From Sipunculus nudus (lineage: Eukaryota > Annelida > Sipuncula > Golfingiida > Sipunculidae): a DNA stretch of 64,000 bases. The notes beneath the pieces were generated by a model. It saw only the letters and a list, made by a program, of their open reading frames with translations, ran no database searches and was not told where the DNA came from. Where the stretch lies: assembly GCA_026874595.1 (NCBI GenBank), contig CM049318.1, positions 58,688,250 to 58,752,249 of the forward strand, read 5' to 3'. The position numbers were made by a program, and so were the translations under genes. Below are positions 31,685 to 44,692 of this stretch, piece after piece (within the stretch, counting starts at the first letter, position 1; each line of letters opens with the position of its first letter).

Positions 31685-32400
31685 CCGGCCTTCCATCTAC
31701 TGATTTTTTTTATTGCCAGCCAATAATATTTTAAGCGGGCGGAATATGTACGAGTCATGCCTGCCGGCAAGTGCCCGCACACCTACCGATTTTCCGTTTA
31801 GATCAGCAGATTTTTCCGGTCATTTTGGTCACTTCTGATTTCACCTCTAGGATTGTTAATGGCATTGGAAATTATTAAAAGAAGGCATGGTAGGGTGTTT
31901 AACAGCCATATTGTTCGATTCCTTCATCACATCTACCGAACTTCCTGGCCAGATAATTATCGGCCGGGAAATCCTTGACATTGTCATAAGGTATGAGCAG
32001 CGTCTGTCCATTAACCTTTAGTGTTGCCAGGATAAATTTGAATTACCAAGGATTTGATGGATTAACACAAAACTCACTTTAACTTCTTTTCAATAGATTA
32101 TATCGTCAAATTTTGATTCTCGACAAAATCTATGCAAATTTGTGGGGTCAGAGGTCACCAGGCTCTATTATGGTTCCGCTGTGATAACTTACATGGAGTA
32201 TGATGGATTTTAATGAGACTGAGCAGAAATATTAACCGCAATAGTATCTCACCATTGTTCGATTCTCAGCAAATTCCATGCAAATTTAATGAGGTCAGAG
32301 GTCACCACACTTGCGCTGTGATGACTTTCAAAAAATTTAATGGATTTTCGTGAAATTCGCAATAAATATTTCTCTATAGGCTTTCTCACCTGTGTCTGGA
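31685..32400 (+). repeat. dispersed repeat with ~135-145-bp tandem units carrying DR1 motifs
   Basis: Units around 32040-32400 share 'gattctcgacaaaatctatgcaaatt'-like and 'ctgtgatgactt'-like blocks. One-base-spaced direct repeats are at 32145-32157 (GGGTCA-G-AGGTCA) and 32292-32304 (AGGTCA-G-AGGTCA). The leading part (31685-31800, 'ggccttccatctac') has a relative near 53060. Confidence 0.55.
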
Positions 32401-32824
32401 TAAAATTTGCATACATTTAATATCTTTATTTCCGGGGAGGGCTTTATCGGTATTCCTTTGGATTGTCTCCCCGAATATTTTCTCTGCAAACAAGGTCTAC
32501 AGTGCACCAGGGAATTGTAACACCTCTATAGTCAGTATTTTTTATTGCATTTTTCTACATGAGCAGGACAGTTTGTCGTGTCATCTGCGATGACTGCTGG
32601 AAGCACTCGGGTCAAATTATGTCAGACAGAACGGCCATAACGTTTAAGCCATAGATTGCACTTTTGCGTTTCACTTGCTGTAAACCTGAGGGCACCGTGA
32701 GGTTAAGTGACAGTCCTGGACAGAACAAACTGTTGTAGATTGCTGAAAGCATGACATATCAAATATCCGTGCATGTTCAAGCAAAAAGATTTTGTGTGCA
32801 GGGCTTCCGCTGACCTCCTATATT

Positions 32825-33060
32825 TACCTCCGTCAAGCGGTAGGGGTTTTGATGGTTTGTCTGTCTGTTACAACATTACTCAAAAAAGTTATGAATGGAT
32901 TTTGATGAAATTTTCAGGATAGCTTTGCAATCATACAAGGCACAATTTATGATATGTCGAGGCTGATCCGGATCATCATCTTGATCCACGAACTTTTTAA
33001 TGGATAATGCTGCATTCTGTCAATGCCATATGGGCTAATGTGAGTCCTTGGCAGTGCTTT
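32825..33060 (+). repeat. dispersed repeat family A, copy 3 (left part)
   Basis: 'tatttacctccgtcaagcggtagg', 'tttgatgaaattttcaggatagc' and 'gctgatccggatc' match the blocks at 2144-2320 and 11278-11450. A right end is not clear. Confidence 0.6.
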
Positions 33061-35266
33061 TCTAATTTATTATAAATTCCTGCGAGAAAAAAAAGGCCTC
33101 GTTTAATTTCCAGCTTTTAGATCATAATTTTCGTACTATTATTTACTGCACAGTCGTGTTTCTGACATAATTATTTTTATCGGATAATTATTGTTATATA
33201 GACCTGCTATATTATTGAGCTCTTTTGTAGGGTTATGCATGTTTGAGGTGCAGTCGTGAAAGTACAGCCATTCAAACCAGTTATACGGAGCTGAATAAAT
33301 CTATCTAATAAATCTGTTTGTTGGTCACATGATGTAATCGCAAAGAAACACGTTTGTGCAGTGAATATATGTCTCATATATTTTTTTCTGAAATTTCCCA
33401 TAAACCTTATATTTATGTCTCAAGTCATGCTATAAAATTCTTATATTTCTCCAAGCACCCGGCGGGAGCTCAGTTGCGTGTTAATGAATAAATGGTATTA
33501 ATCACAACCATTTTAAGTGCAAGTTAAACAAGTTTCCTGCCAGTTTTCTTGATTAAATACAGAAGATTGAATATTTATATCTCTAAATGTTGCTTTTCGG
33601 CGGAAAGAATGCTATTTTATATCACATTTATATATACGTGTGTGTGTGTGTTTGTTATCCTGGAATGTCATGAAAAAAATTGCACAGTGTATCTGAATCA
33701 TTTTTTAAAGTTCATTGACAATTTTAAAATATTTGATCCAGTTTGATATAGTCAGGCCACACAATTAGCAACTATTGTGTTGAGGACTCTGGAAATACAA
33801 TGTGCCGGTATCCTACGATCGGACCATTTTTGTTTTATTTGCTGGCCGAGACAATAATATATGGAATTTAGCCAGCTTGTCAAGAAAATGAAAAATGTGC
33901 TTCGATTCTTGATACGATGTATTTGATCAACACAAAATTTGCTCCATTTCTACACTTTAAGAATTACATTATATGCACAAATTAGCGACATTACCGAGGA
34001 CATTATCTACGAAATACTGGAGTGGCAAATCCTTAGAACAGTCATTTGTTTTTGTATGGCCTCATTTAACATTTTTGTTCAATATGAGATAGTGACATAG
34101 TATATACTGCATCTGATTATTTACATTTAAAAAATAGTATTTTTTTTTAGTTTGTAAGGTCACTAAATGAGGAATAAAATACAAAGATTAATGAAATTAC
34201 AGACAGAATCCTAAATGGAATATCAAGCTGTTAATTGAGAATGGTCTCGCCATTCATGACTATATAGTGTGCATTTATTGTGTTGAATTTTGAAGTGGAC
34301 TTGGTAAGAAAATAGAGGAATGTCTTTAATAGGCCAGCTTTTGTTCAGCTATGTTAACTGGTCTTAGTGTGTAAAATATTTTAACTTTTTCACGGTTGGA
34401 CACAAGCGTATCTGAGAAAAAAAGTTTGCTTGGAGTATACTGTGGTTTGCTTCATATCCGTGTGGTTAAATTATCGCGATTTTCCCTATAGTTTTTCATT
34501 TTCGTGATGTACCATACATTATATACCAGTTACCTTATGTACGCAAAATATTAACAGTTGCACGCGGAGCTAAGGGAATATCGAACAGGGGGAAATTCTT
34601 CATGCAACAGAGGCAGATATAAAAGAATTGGTAGAATTTATGTCATTCTTTAAATAACGGGTAACACAGATGTATGATAATATTGTTGCTGCCTGCATAA
34701 TATACGTGAGATGCCATGGAAGTTATAGAATAAATTACAGTTCATCTGTGCATATATGATGTCTTATTTACGGAGGTTTTATCTTCGCGATAATATCCTC
34801 TTCACAAATATCGCAAATTTGAAACACTAGGAACACAATGGCAACCACATATATGTATTTTTTGTAAATGGATTATTTCCATTACTCTGTACAAAGATAT
34901 TTTGATGTCCACGTAATTTATTTGAAATAAAGAAATATTGCCCCATGTAGCTTTTATTTGTTATTCTGTGCTCTGTGCAACTGGAATAATTATGACTACT
35001 TCATGATTTTTATCTCAGCCAATAAGATACTTGCAAGTCAACTGACCACCTGTCTATTGGACAAGCAGAGATCGGATTCACTAGACGTACGAATTTCAAA
35101 CTCCTTGTGTCGTTGGGTTAATATTAGCGCCATTTCGGGCCCTCTAACATTAGAGTGTCTACAACCAGCTTACCAGCACAATATAAAAACCCACCAAGTC
35201 CAAAAAAGAGGTTTGGTTCTCAGGCACTTTTTTAAAAAATCAGTTTATGAGGGCGATTTATTTATT
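33061..35266. other. 2.2 kb without recognised gene
   Basis: AT-rich on both strands, with a short GT run at 33639-33651. The 115-codon frame at 34958-35305 has no recognisable domain. Confidence 0.35.
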
Positions 35267-36440
35267 GTATCCGCCAAAACGAAGTTTTGCGGATACTGTT
35301 TTTGACCGGGTTCCGCCGCCGCCGCGTTCGTTTCCGGAGAACTCCTCTGAGACTACAGGACGGATTTTTCCGAAACTTACACAAATTATCGGGTCACGTG
35401 AACTGGTGCCTAACCAAGTGGCCTTGACCTCTGACCTTTCCTCTCTGCCCAGCGTCCGTTTGTGTGTCTGGTTCCACACATGAACCCACATATCTCGGGA
35501 ACCGTTTGACCGATCAGGAAAAAAAAATTACACAAATGTAGCCCTTGGATAGCTTTATAACATACACAAAAAAGGTGGCGCCACCTGCAACCATATTTGC
35601 ACAGTGTCCATCTGTTCATCTGCCTTGGGTTAAAATCACTCATATCTCTGCAGTCGTTTGACTAATTCACCTAAAATTCGGCATGCGTATACATCCTAGA
35701 TAGCTTTCTTGATTTTATGACAGGTGGCGCCACCTACGTTCACATATTCGATGTAGACATCCATGCTTATATCTTCCGACTCGTTCGACCAATCAGGAAA
35801 AAAAAATACACAAATGTAGCCCTTGGATAGCTTTATAACATACACAAAAAAGGTGGCGCCACCTGCAACCATATTTGCACAGTGTCCATCTGTTCATCTG
35901 CCTTGGGTTAAAATCACTCATATCTCTGCAGTCGTTTGACTAATTCACCTAAAATTCGGCATGCGTATACATCCTAGATAGCTTTCTTGATTTTATGACA
36001 GGTGGCGCCACCTACGTTCACATATTCGATGTAGACATCCATGCTTATATCTTCCGACTCGTTCGACCAATCAGGAAAAAAAATTACACAAATGTAGCCC
36101 TTGGATAGCTTTATAACATACACAAAAATGGTGGCGCCACCTGCAGCCATTTTTTCACAGCTTCCATCTGTTTGTCTGCTGTGGGATAAAATCACTCATA
36201 TCTCTGCAGTGGTTTGACTTTTCCACCTCAAATTTTGCATGTGTATACATCTTGGATAGTTTTCGTTCAAATAACAGGTGGCGCCACCTACAATCATGTT
36301 TATGTGGCAGAGATCCATTCTAATATGTAACACATGTAACTCTATTTCCCCTTGCCACTCAATCCATGCCTCACTAAAAGTTAAGATGCCGGGGATAAAA
36401 TTGACGCGCGCGGTGCCTGAGAACCATGCCTTTTTTTTTT
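35267..36440 (+). repeat. hairpin-headed higher-order array of GGTGGCGCCACC palindromes
   Basis: The head GTATCCGCCAAAAC-GAA-GTTTTGCGGATAC (35267-35296) is a hairpin with a 3-nt loop. From about 35513 a 278-bp unit repeats. Units 1 and 2 are almost identical; the third is diverged. Six copies of the perfect 12-bp palindrome GGTGGCGCCACC lie at 35574, 35723, 35852, 36001, 36130 and 36277. Spacings alternate at about 149 and 129 bp, so each 278-bp unit is a pair of half-units. Confidence 0.85.
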
Positions 36441-39400
36441 TCTTTTCTTTTTTTTTTTTGCCTTAGTCGTGTATTCACGGCTTGATGAATATAGGTTCTT
36501 CAAACCTTAAGCTAGATTACTCTGACCTCATCCCATATTGAAATAAGGCGAAAACCCGTTTTGCATCGAACAGGTATTGCAATACCGCAAGATTGATTCA
36601 TGCTTTAAATATGACCATGGTGGGGCTAACAACAATTTGAAATGAAGTTTCTTCAATATATAATTAAATCAACATTTGCAATTAGGTCAGGTAAGAGCAG
36701 TATGTGTAGAGATAAACAAAGGTAATTTAGTGCTTGATCAGAAAAGTAGGAAATATTTGTTGTAAGCTGATATTTCATTTTAAACTGACAAAATAATATG
36801 CTAATTATTGACTATAAATATATTCCATCAACGGCTGATTGAGGGACCCCTAAAGTTGTCGTACATGTATTTCGAAATTTATAACTTTACTCCATTTAGA
36901 TCAATTCCAATCATATAGTTAGACTGTTTAAACTGAAATATTGGCAAAATTGTGCATTTAATGATAAAAGCATGAAACTTTAGGAAGTGATAGGTCATTC
37001 CCTTATATTCATTTTTGATAGAGAGGCATTTTCGAAATGACCTGGAAAGGTCACTGGTCACGCGCGGCAGAGTCAGGGCGATTACATTATAAATGTAATC
37101 AATTACGATTACTTTTAAAATATGTGATTACAATTACCATAACGATAACATGAAAATATTTATGTAATGGATTAATATTACTTTTACTAGTAATAAAGAT
37201 AAAAATTATGATTTCAAGGTTGTAATAATTAACAAATAACACAAAAAATGTGTGATATTCTTTATCAATGTGTCACTTGAAATTAATGGGTTATGAAGTT
37301 AAGCTGGAGTTAGCGCATTCTCATATGTAAAGATCAGTTGATATACTGGTTACTTTTAATAAACATCAGTGTCTCAAACTGATTGATTGGCAGCACTTTT
37401 TTGGATGAAATATTTTGTCTTGTGTGAATAACCCAACATACACCGCTACCCTGCACCCAAAAGATAAAACCTAGTTATGAATAACACACCATAACATACA
37501 AGGATACTGTGCATCCAAAATGTAATATCTAGTTATGAATAATACACCATAACATGCACATACACTCTGCATCCAAAATTTAAAACTTCATGTTAGTGAC
37601 TTGAAGGAATGTTACAGAAAAAAAGTAATTAGTCAATCTTTCATAATTCATATGTTTTGCATTAAAAGCTACTTTAAGTTTAAAAGTCTAATTACTTATG
37701 AAGTATGTTGAATCGACACGAAAAATTGCGTCTTCTCTTTAAAATAAATTTGTACCTGCCAACATATTGTCAGTAACCGTTGGCTTATTCTTGTAAACGA
37801 GTGTTAAAATATTGGACGGGGTGCAATAACAGACGTCAACATAAATACAGTGAAAGTGCTCTTTGCATCGCCCGGTCCACAACACCTGTCAATCAGGAGA
37901 TGCCCTGACTGACTTGGCCAAAAAAAATGTAATACATGTTACTGCTGGCTGCAACATCGCATGTTGCGGTGACTGAGTTACCCGATACATGGGGTCTCAC
38001 TGTGCCGGGCGTGTCATTTCAGCTGAGACCCCTGGACCTATGACATAATTCTCTTGCGATAGGTTCTACAATGAATGTACATTCAGCAAATAAAACGCAA
38101 TGGCCATCTAGCAGAGATATATCAGGGGATATGAAGGTCCATGTATGGACTAGTGTAGACGAGTCCTTGTTTTGAATCTGTCGCACATGCACAAAATCGG
38201 ACCTCCAGTCACGCAACCTTGTTATGGTAAACAGACACACGTGGACTGTGTTTACTCACAATGCCTTAATAAAGTGTTAAACAGCTGTATGGGAGGTACT
38301 GAGACTGTGTGCTGTAAAATAAATGTTACTAAAGTAATAGGTTTGAAAAACAATGCACATCACCTAAATATGCATATTTAAATATGACCCTTGACCTCCA
38401 TACTGTGGCCCAACCAGTTATGCGTTGTGTGATAAAAAACATCAATATTGCATATAAAATTTTCAGTGAATCAGCTCGAAATTTTCCCAGGCACCATTTC
38501 GAGAGGAACTGGCCATTCAAGGTAATTTCTGAGGTCATTTTCCAACCGTAAAACAACTATTAGTGTATGGCCTTTCACCTGAAAAATCCATGCTTTTATT
38601 ATAAAAAAATGCAGTTTTCCTCATAGCCGCCCCTCTAATAAGCGTAGGTTGCTTTGAGTTGGGGGAATTAAAGTATCAGAACTCGACTGTCCTGCAGTCT
38701 ATTTACACATGGTTTCAGTTTCTCCTTAATATTTTACAAACTACTGGTCTTGGGGCCCGTGACGGGTACATATTCTAAATATTAAAAGCTGTAGAATGTG
38801 CTCTTCATGTTGGCTTATTGAAAGTGTGGGTTTCTTCATATATTTATCGTTGATGTTATCAAGATTTTAAGATATTTATATGAATTTGAGATATATGATT
38901 TAAAAGCATTTATTACAGGATAATTGTTTCATCTGCAGATATATTTTTTTTTAATTTTTGGTTCTAACTTTCAAAATTATGATTAAATAGGATATTTAGA
39001 ATTAAATTGAAAAATTAAAATTTTCACCTTTAAGGTGTTTCTTATTAGGGATGGGCAAAAATATGTTTACACCTCCGTACATAAAAAATAAATGTTTTGA
39101 ATAATAAATGGCTGAGAAATAATCATTTAAGGTTTAATACATGAAACTAGTTAATTTTTTTTATATATTTAAAAATCTATAATATCTATAAAATCTATAA
39201 TATATCTATAATATATAAATATAGATTTATAAAATCTATAATATAAGTCATACACAATTATATACCAGGTAGCAGTGAACAGTTTTAGCTTTACGAATAT
39301 GATTATTAACAATAGAATATGTTTTCAGAGCAAAAAGTGGAACAAATTATAATCAGATTCCTGGACAGTCGTGGAAGCTTGAATAAGTATGGAATTAATT

Positions 39401-40449
39401 AATTTAATTAATTGACATGGTTGCATACAGAACTCACTGCACCTATCCACACCACATTATGCAGGCATATTGAACTCAAAACCAACGTGATTATCACCCG
39501 CAGATGTCACCGCCTGTGGTATCCTAATGTCTCCGAGACGAAACCAGGAGCAAACTGTATAGCTTTATCAGAGTACACTGTATCTTAGAGCAAACGAAAA
39601 CAATGACTTGTTATACTTTACTTAAAGCCGGCTAGCCTGTCTTTTCTGTAGAATTTATGTAATTTATGGCTTGCTCTTCGTATATAATAACGATCTCTGT
39701 TTCGTCTGATTTACCGCCAGATGTACGTATTTGTTGAATGTGCACTGATATTTTTTTGCGAATCCCCCAGGTGTTATATGCACATGAATATAAACAAAAA
39801 GAACAGCCGGCGTGGTTGGATTGACGTTTTAAAGCCTATATTTTTATAACTTTTAAGGGATTATCTTTAGTTAATAGACGTCACATATCGTAATAGTCCT
39901 TTTTAAATTTTGTTGATCTGAAAATGTGATTTCAGTAGTTTGCTATTTTGCATTCTTTATGTTACATCGTCAACAGATGACACGGGAAGAGTGACAGCTG
40001 TCGGCATCAAACAATACAGGCATATTGGACATTTGCCTGGTGTTTTAATGTTCTGTTTGTCCACATTTTCATATTATTAGATACCTGCAGCTCTAGTTTT
40101 TCTTTTAAATACCAAAATTTCCAACGTTAATAATCCTAAACGAGAATATTCTCAGGAGTGTGGGAATTTATCCGGAGGGTGGGATACGCCTCCAAAATAT
40201 AAATATGGATCAAGGGGCAGATGTATTATGATGCCCCGTCACCCGCCACAGATTCCGATTTTAACTTCACTGGTGGCCCATGGTCTATGTCGAGTCCTCT
40301 TCACGTAATATGTGTTAAAATTATTTTTTTATTATATGCACCATTTTCCTTGCAATCTTTGGAAATTAGCTGTTCAAATGCTTATATATATTAAAATAAA
40401 ACAATAACAATAGAAATAAGCATATTTCGCATTTGCTAGAATTTTACCA
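36441..40449. other. 4 kb without recognised gene
   Basis: Includes a T-rich tract (36430-36460) and a GTAATC/ATTAC-rich block (37078-37200) resembling transposon debris. No long frame or RNA gene is recognised on either strand. Confidence 0.35.
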
Positions 40450-40485
40450 AATTCATCTGAGCGCCGTGACCCATGGGTCCCTTGT
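40450..40485 (+). repeat. isolated 3' end of a hairpin-headed repeat
   Basis: 'ctgagcgccgtgacccatgggtcccttgtt' matches the ends near 21500, 25090 and 26555, with the GACCCATGGGTC palindrome followed by CCTTGTT. No head is visible upstream. Confidence 0.55.
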
Positions 40486-40537
40486 TAAAATCGAAAAATT
40501 GCTTCCACCATGTTTTTGTTTTCATAGTCCGCAAGTT

Positions 40538-40557
40538 TGTGTGTGTGTGTGTGTGTG
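40538..40557 (+). repeat. (GT)n microsatellite
   Basis: About ten GT units. Confidence 0.9.
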
Positions 40558-40899
40558 GATGTGATTTAACGCGTGTGAATAATTACATTACCATTCTTAT
40601 AATAAGGCCACTTATACATTTCGCAGTGACGCCCATTTAATAGAAGTGTTCTGCAGCACACCTTGACACTTATATTAAAGAAATATTTCATTACTGAACA
40701 TTTGTAAAGGAACTCGGTTACTTGCCACGATGATATCACCCGAGATTTCTTTACTCCAAAACACAGTAGAAATGAACCAGCACCGGGCGCTATCAAGGAA
40801 AGATACAATATTGTCCGATATTGCGGGAACACATGCAATCAAGGTGTACCTGCATGAATTAAAAACAATTTATAAATAGATTTTTCATTAAATGGTGTC

Positions 40900-41083
40900 C
40901 GCAGTTTTTTTATTTATTGTTTATTAGTGAAGGCGGTTATGCTTATGTTATTTTATCGCGCCACTGATCACATCCGGTGCTAGTTTGCTGGCCGCAATTT
41001 TTTTATTTTTAGTTTATTAGTGAAGGAGGTTATGCTTATGTTTTTCTATCGCGCCACTGTTCACATCTGGTGCTGGTTTATCT
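40900..41083 (+). repeat. 93-bp tandem duplication
   Basis: Two copies start at 40900 and 40993. They share 'tttattagtgaaggnggttatgcttatg' and 'tatcgcgccactgntcacatc' with a few substitutions. It is non-coding. Confidence 0.75.
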
Positions 41084-42529
41084 CTAATGTGTTGCGACGG
41101 TCACGTTCAGGATTGATTACAAAATGAAATCTTTGCAGATAGTGTATTGCCAGGAAATAACACTTCAAGTGTACCTTATAGACCTGGTAAAGCGCATATG
41201 TTCCTTTAACGGAACATGTAAACATGTTTTATTGACGTCTGGATATTAAACGGATAGCGAAAGCGTGGCCGATTGATATGAATCTGCGCCCGGCTGGGAA
41301 TCGGTGCTTTATAGATAATGATTACGACACACAGGGTATAAAATATACAGAGCCCAGCTGTGCCTATGCCATAGGTCATGAAAGAAATGTTTATAGCGCC
41401 ATTTTCACATCATGTTTACGTATCCTTGTAAAGTACATATATGTGTTGCTGATATTACCAATAGAAAAAAAATTATAAAGGTTTCTATAGCTTTTACAGG
41501 TGCAAACAACTTGTCAGTTAGATAATTCTGGACTGTGATTTAGCATAGAGAGGAGGGATAGATGAGGTGCCCGATCAGAGTCATGTACCACATCGCAACG
41601 TTGTTGTTCTTAAATACAGAATATAGAGGTGCCCACTTTATAGAGGTGTCCACTTTATAGAGGTGCCCATAAGGAGAGGTTCCACTGTAACTATACTGTT
41701 ACCATGACACGATATTCTTCAGTGTGAAGAGAGAAATGTGATGAGAGAATATTAATGAATGATTAACTATTATGGCGGTGTTCTACACTTCTTTCTCTTT
41801 GCTGTATGGAAAGCTTTCTCGTTTTCCAATAAGTCATGGAACAGACATACACATTTCCTGTGACAGACCTGTGATGTTGGTATATCAATCCAAATTGAAT
41901 TTTTCGCTAACCGCCTGAAGACATGGGAGCGGCTTAAACTTAAACATTAATCCCATATCGATATTTGAAAACTGTATTGCGATACGCAATAAAAGTGTGC
42001 TAGTCACCGCATCGCGATTCCCCGACATATCATTAATGTGTTGCATCCCGATAATATATGCATATTCGTCTAAAACCAGTGACATAGAAATTCCGGTTGA
42101 ACTTCTTGCCATTGCAAGGAGCTTAAGTTATAATTATATAGGTTTGCTCGCATTTTTGCATATTTATTTTTATTTAGGTCTACGCCATATAATCGTGGCC
42201 ATCTGGTTATTTAATGCAAGGAATTTATTTGGTTCTGAAGGTACAACGCAGTACTGTGATAATTAAGTAAAGAGATAACGGAGAGGTGTTGTTTATCGGT
42301 CTCTTTTACCCGGCGCGATCTAACACTAAAAAGCTGTCTGCTTGGGGCTTAGATATGGAAGGATGTGTTGATGCGATAAGGGACGGATCACTTAGGAGAA
42401 ATAGACCAGAGCTTTGGTGTTCGTACATAACAACAAGCAGGACGGGCCACTAGAAAAATTGGGCAGGTCACACAAAAAAAGTTCTTCCTTTCTTTTTTTT
42501 TTTCATTATTTTTTTTTTTTTTTTTGTTT
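41084..42529. other. no gene recognised; fragment of a pogo-type MITE end
   Basis: A short triplicated 'tatagaggtgcccact' motif (41623-41670) leads to 'ggttccactgta' (41680-41692), matching the right end of the MITEs at 4308 and 17627. Short frames (41278-41478, 41997-42266) are not recognisable. Confidence 0.4.
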
Positions 42530-43360
42530 AACCTCAGCTGACTATAAGTCTTTTGCGCTATAGCGATGGTCCTTTGTCCGTAGTCCGTCTGACCGTTTAC
42601 AGAACACGTTTTGAAACTGTCGGACCTCCGATTCTGAAATTCGGCATACGGTTAGATGTCCCCAAAATCTACCAAACCGAAAATTGGGTCACTATGACTT
42701 CGCTCCTTCCAGGAATTATGGAAAAATCTCAATTTTCCCTTTAAAACCATCGTTACACTTTAAGACTGTCTTATATAAAAACCACTGATCTGTTTTTGAT
42801 CAAATTTTAAATAAATATTTCTCTGTATCCTTCTTATGCACATACCAGAAATTAGGTCAGTACTGTTTATTTGTTTTAAGTTATGGGCCTGAACATAATG
42901 CACTTTGTAAAAATTCAGGAAAGATATTTACTCACCTAATATGGGTATTATTGAAGCTAGAGACTTTTTTCAAGGATATAACATTATTTGATCAAGATTC
43001 AGTCGTATACCCAAAATTAGAGCTGAATTGTGCAATTTTTTAAAAGTCATTAGAACAAATGTAAACTCCGTACCTTAAATTTTGCCCAACTTTGGCTACG
43101 GTACTTTTTTTCCTGTAAGTACTATGGCTTTAATTTTTACGGCATGTACATGCACATAAGGATTTAATCAGTCAAAATCTGAAATAAAAAAAAATAATAG
43201 TTTCAAAATTAGGCTAGTTATTGAATTTTTTATACTCTTTATGTATTCATTTGCATTGTCAAGAAGCTTACTTTTGTCACTGGAGGTCATTCATTGCAGC
43301 TCTCTCTGCTTACCTGATTTGTAATGGATCACTAGGGAGCAAGGGTCACAGGTGTACATG
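42530..43360 (+). repeat. dispersed repeat family B, third copy
   Basis: Head 'cctcagctgactataagtcttttgcgctatag', 'tttgtccgtagtccgtctgacc', then a unit aligning block by block with 22600-23180 and, beyond it, with 3190-3400. Confidence 0.7.
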
Positions 43361-44616
43361 TATAACTAGAATAATATTGGCCCAGGTACTGAGCCTTGTG
43401 GAACTCTTCCTATAAATATAGTATCACAACTGAATGAGATATTATTGTAACAGACATATTGTCAGCGAATTGATAGATAACTAATAAACCATCTTTGGGT
43501 AGTACCACTAAGTCGTACTTATACTGTTTGTCAAATAATATTTACATGATTTACAGCTAGTATCAAAAGCTTTACTAAAATCAAGGAATACACCAAGTAA
43601 TATATCACCCATCTCCAGATGTTTCATAAATTTGTCAATTATCACAAATAAAGCAAGATTGGTTCTATGTTTCTATCTTAAACCAAACTAATATTTATAT
43701 AAAAGCTCATTTTGTTAATAAATGTTATGAATATATTATAACCATTTTTTCTTGTACCGTAGAGCCGTAGCCAGGAAGTTGCCGCAGGGTCCCCCCTCCC
43801 CCGACTTTGCTTGCGCACTGATGATGAAATTTTCTTCAAATCCAGAAACTGAATAACTGGTAGTGTTAATTATATAATGAAAGTCAATTTCAATATATTA
43901 CAATTTTTTTTATTTATTTGCATCACATTTCATATCTGTTTTCTTTCATTTGCAACAAATTACAGTCCCCGGGACATTATTTCTGAATTTCTCATGAAAT
44001 AAGTTGAGTTAATAATAAAAAAGCTCCATATAATTCTTAAGTAAATGTGCTTGTTTGCAAGAAACAAAACTTTTAAACCAAAAATGATTTTTTTTAAATT
44101 AGTGGTTTCTTTTGTATATGAATTTGTGTAAATTTGTATAAAAATGTTGCAAGTACATGTATATTGAAGATTCATGTTTATTCTGAGAAGATTTAAAAGT
44201 GTTCCTGTATATTGATAGACACACGTTGAAACTAAAGGACATTCAATGTGCTATGCACCAAATTTTGATTATAAGCAAAGTCTGAGCGTGCTCCACATCA
44301 TCTAAATCATGTAATTTTTTGTTTGGAAGAAATGTGCTTCATTATTTACCACCCCTTACTATGCACCCTAATCAAAAGAAATGAAATCGCAGCGACATGA
44401 AGGTACAGAACTAAACACCAGCTGGCCAGTTACAAATCCCCCGGATCAACATCAAAGTCCCGGCAAGACGACACAGTTTTCCTGACGAGCAAAGGCCTAT
44501 ACGGGCCGTTACGAAACAGAGCGGTCGAACAAAAGTAAGAGTGTTTAAGTCCAAAAATGTATATATTATAGATACTTGTTATTGGTTGAGTATTTTAAAA
44601 CCCCGTGGTGATCTCT

Positions 44617-44619
<3 letters not shown>
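43361..44619. other. no gene recognised
   Basis: AT-rich. 'gagccgtagccaggaag' at 43762 and its inverted relative near 44807-44830 look like ends of a common DNA-transposon family, but no full element is seen. Confidence 0.35.

Positions 44620-44689
<70 letters not shown>
44620..44689. repeat. compound (TA)n(GA)n microsatellite
   Basis: About 28 nt of TA followed by about 42 nt of GA. A MITE-type end ('ggttccactgtgta', 44777-44790) follows about 90 bp later. Confidence 0.9.

Positions 44690-44692
<3 letters not shown>

Noticed and set aside
34958-35305. 115-codon plus-strand frame
   Set aside because: It runs into the hairpin head of a repeat and has no recognisable domain.
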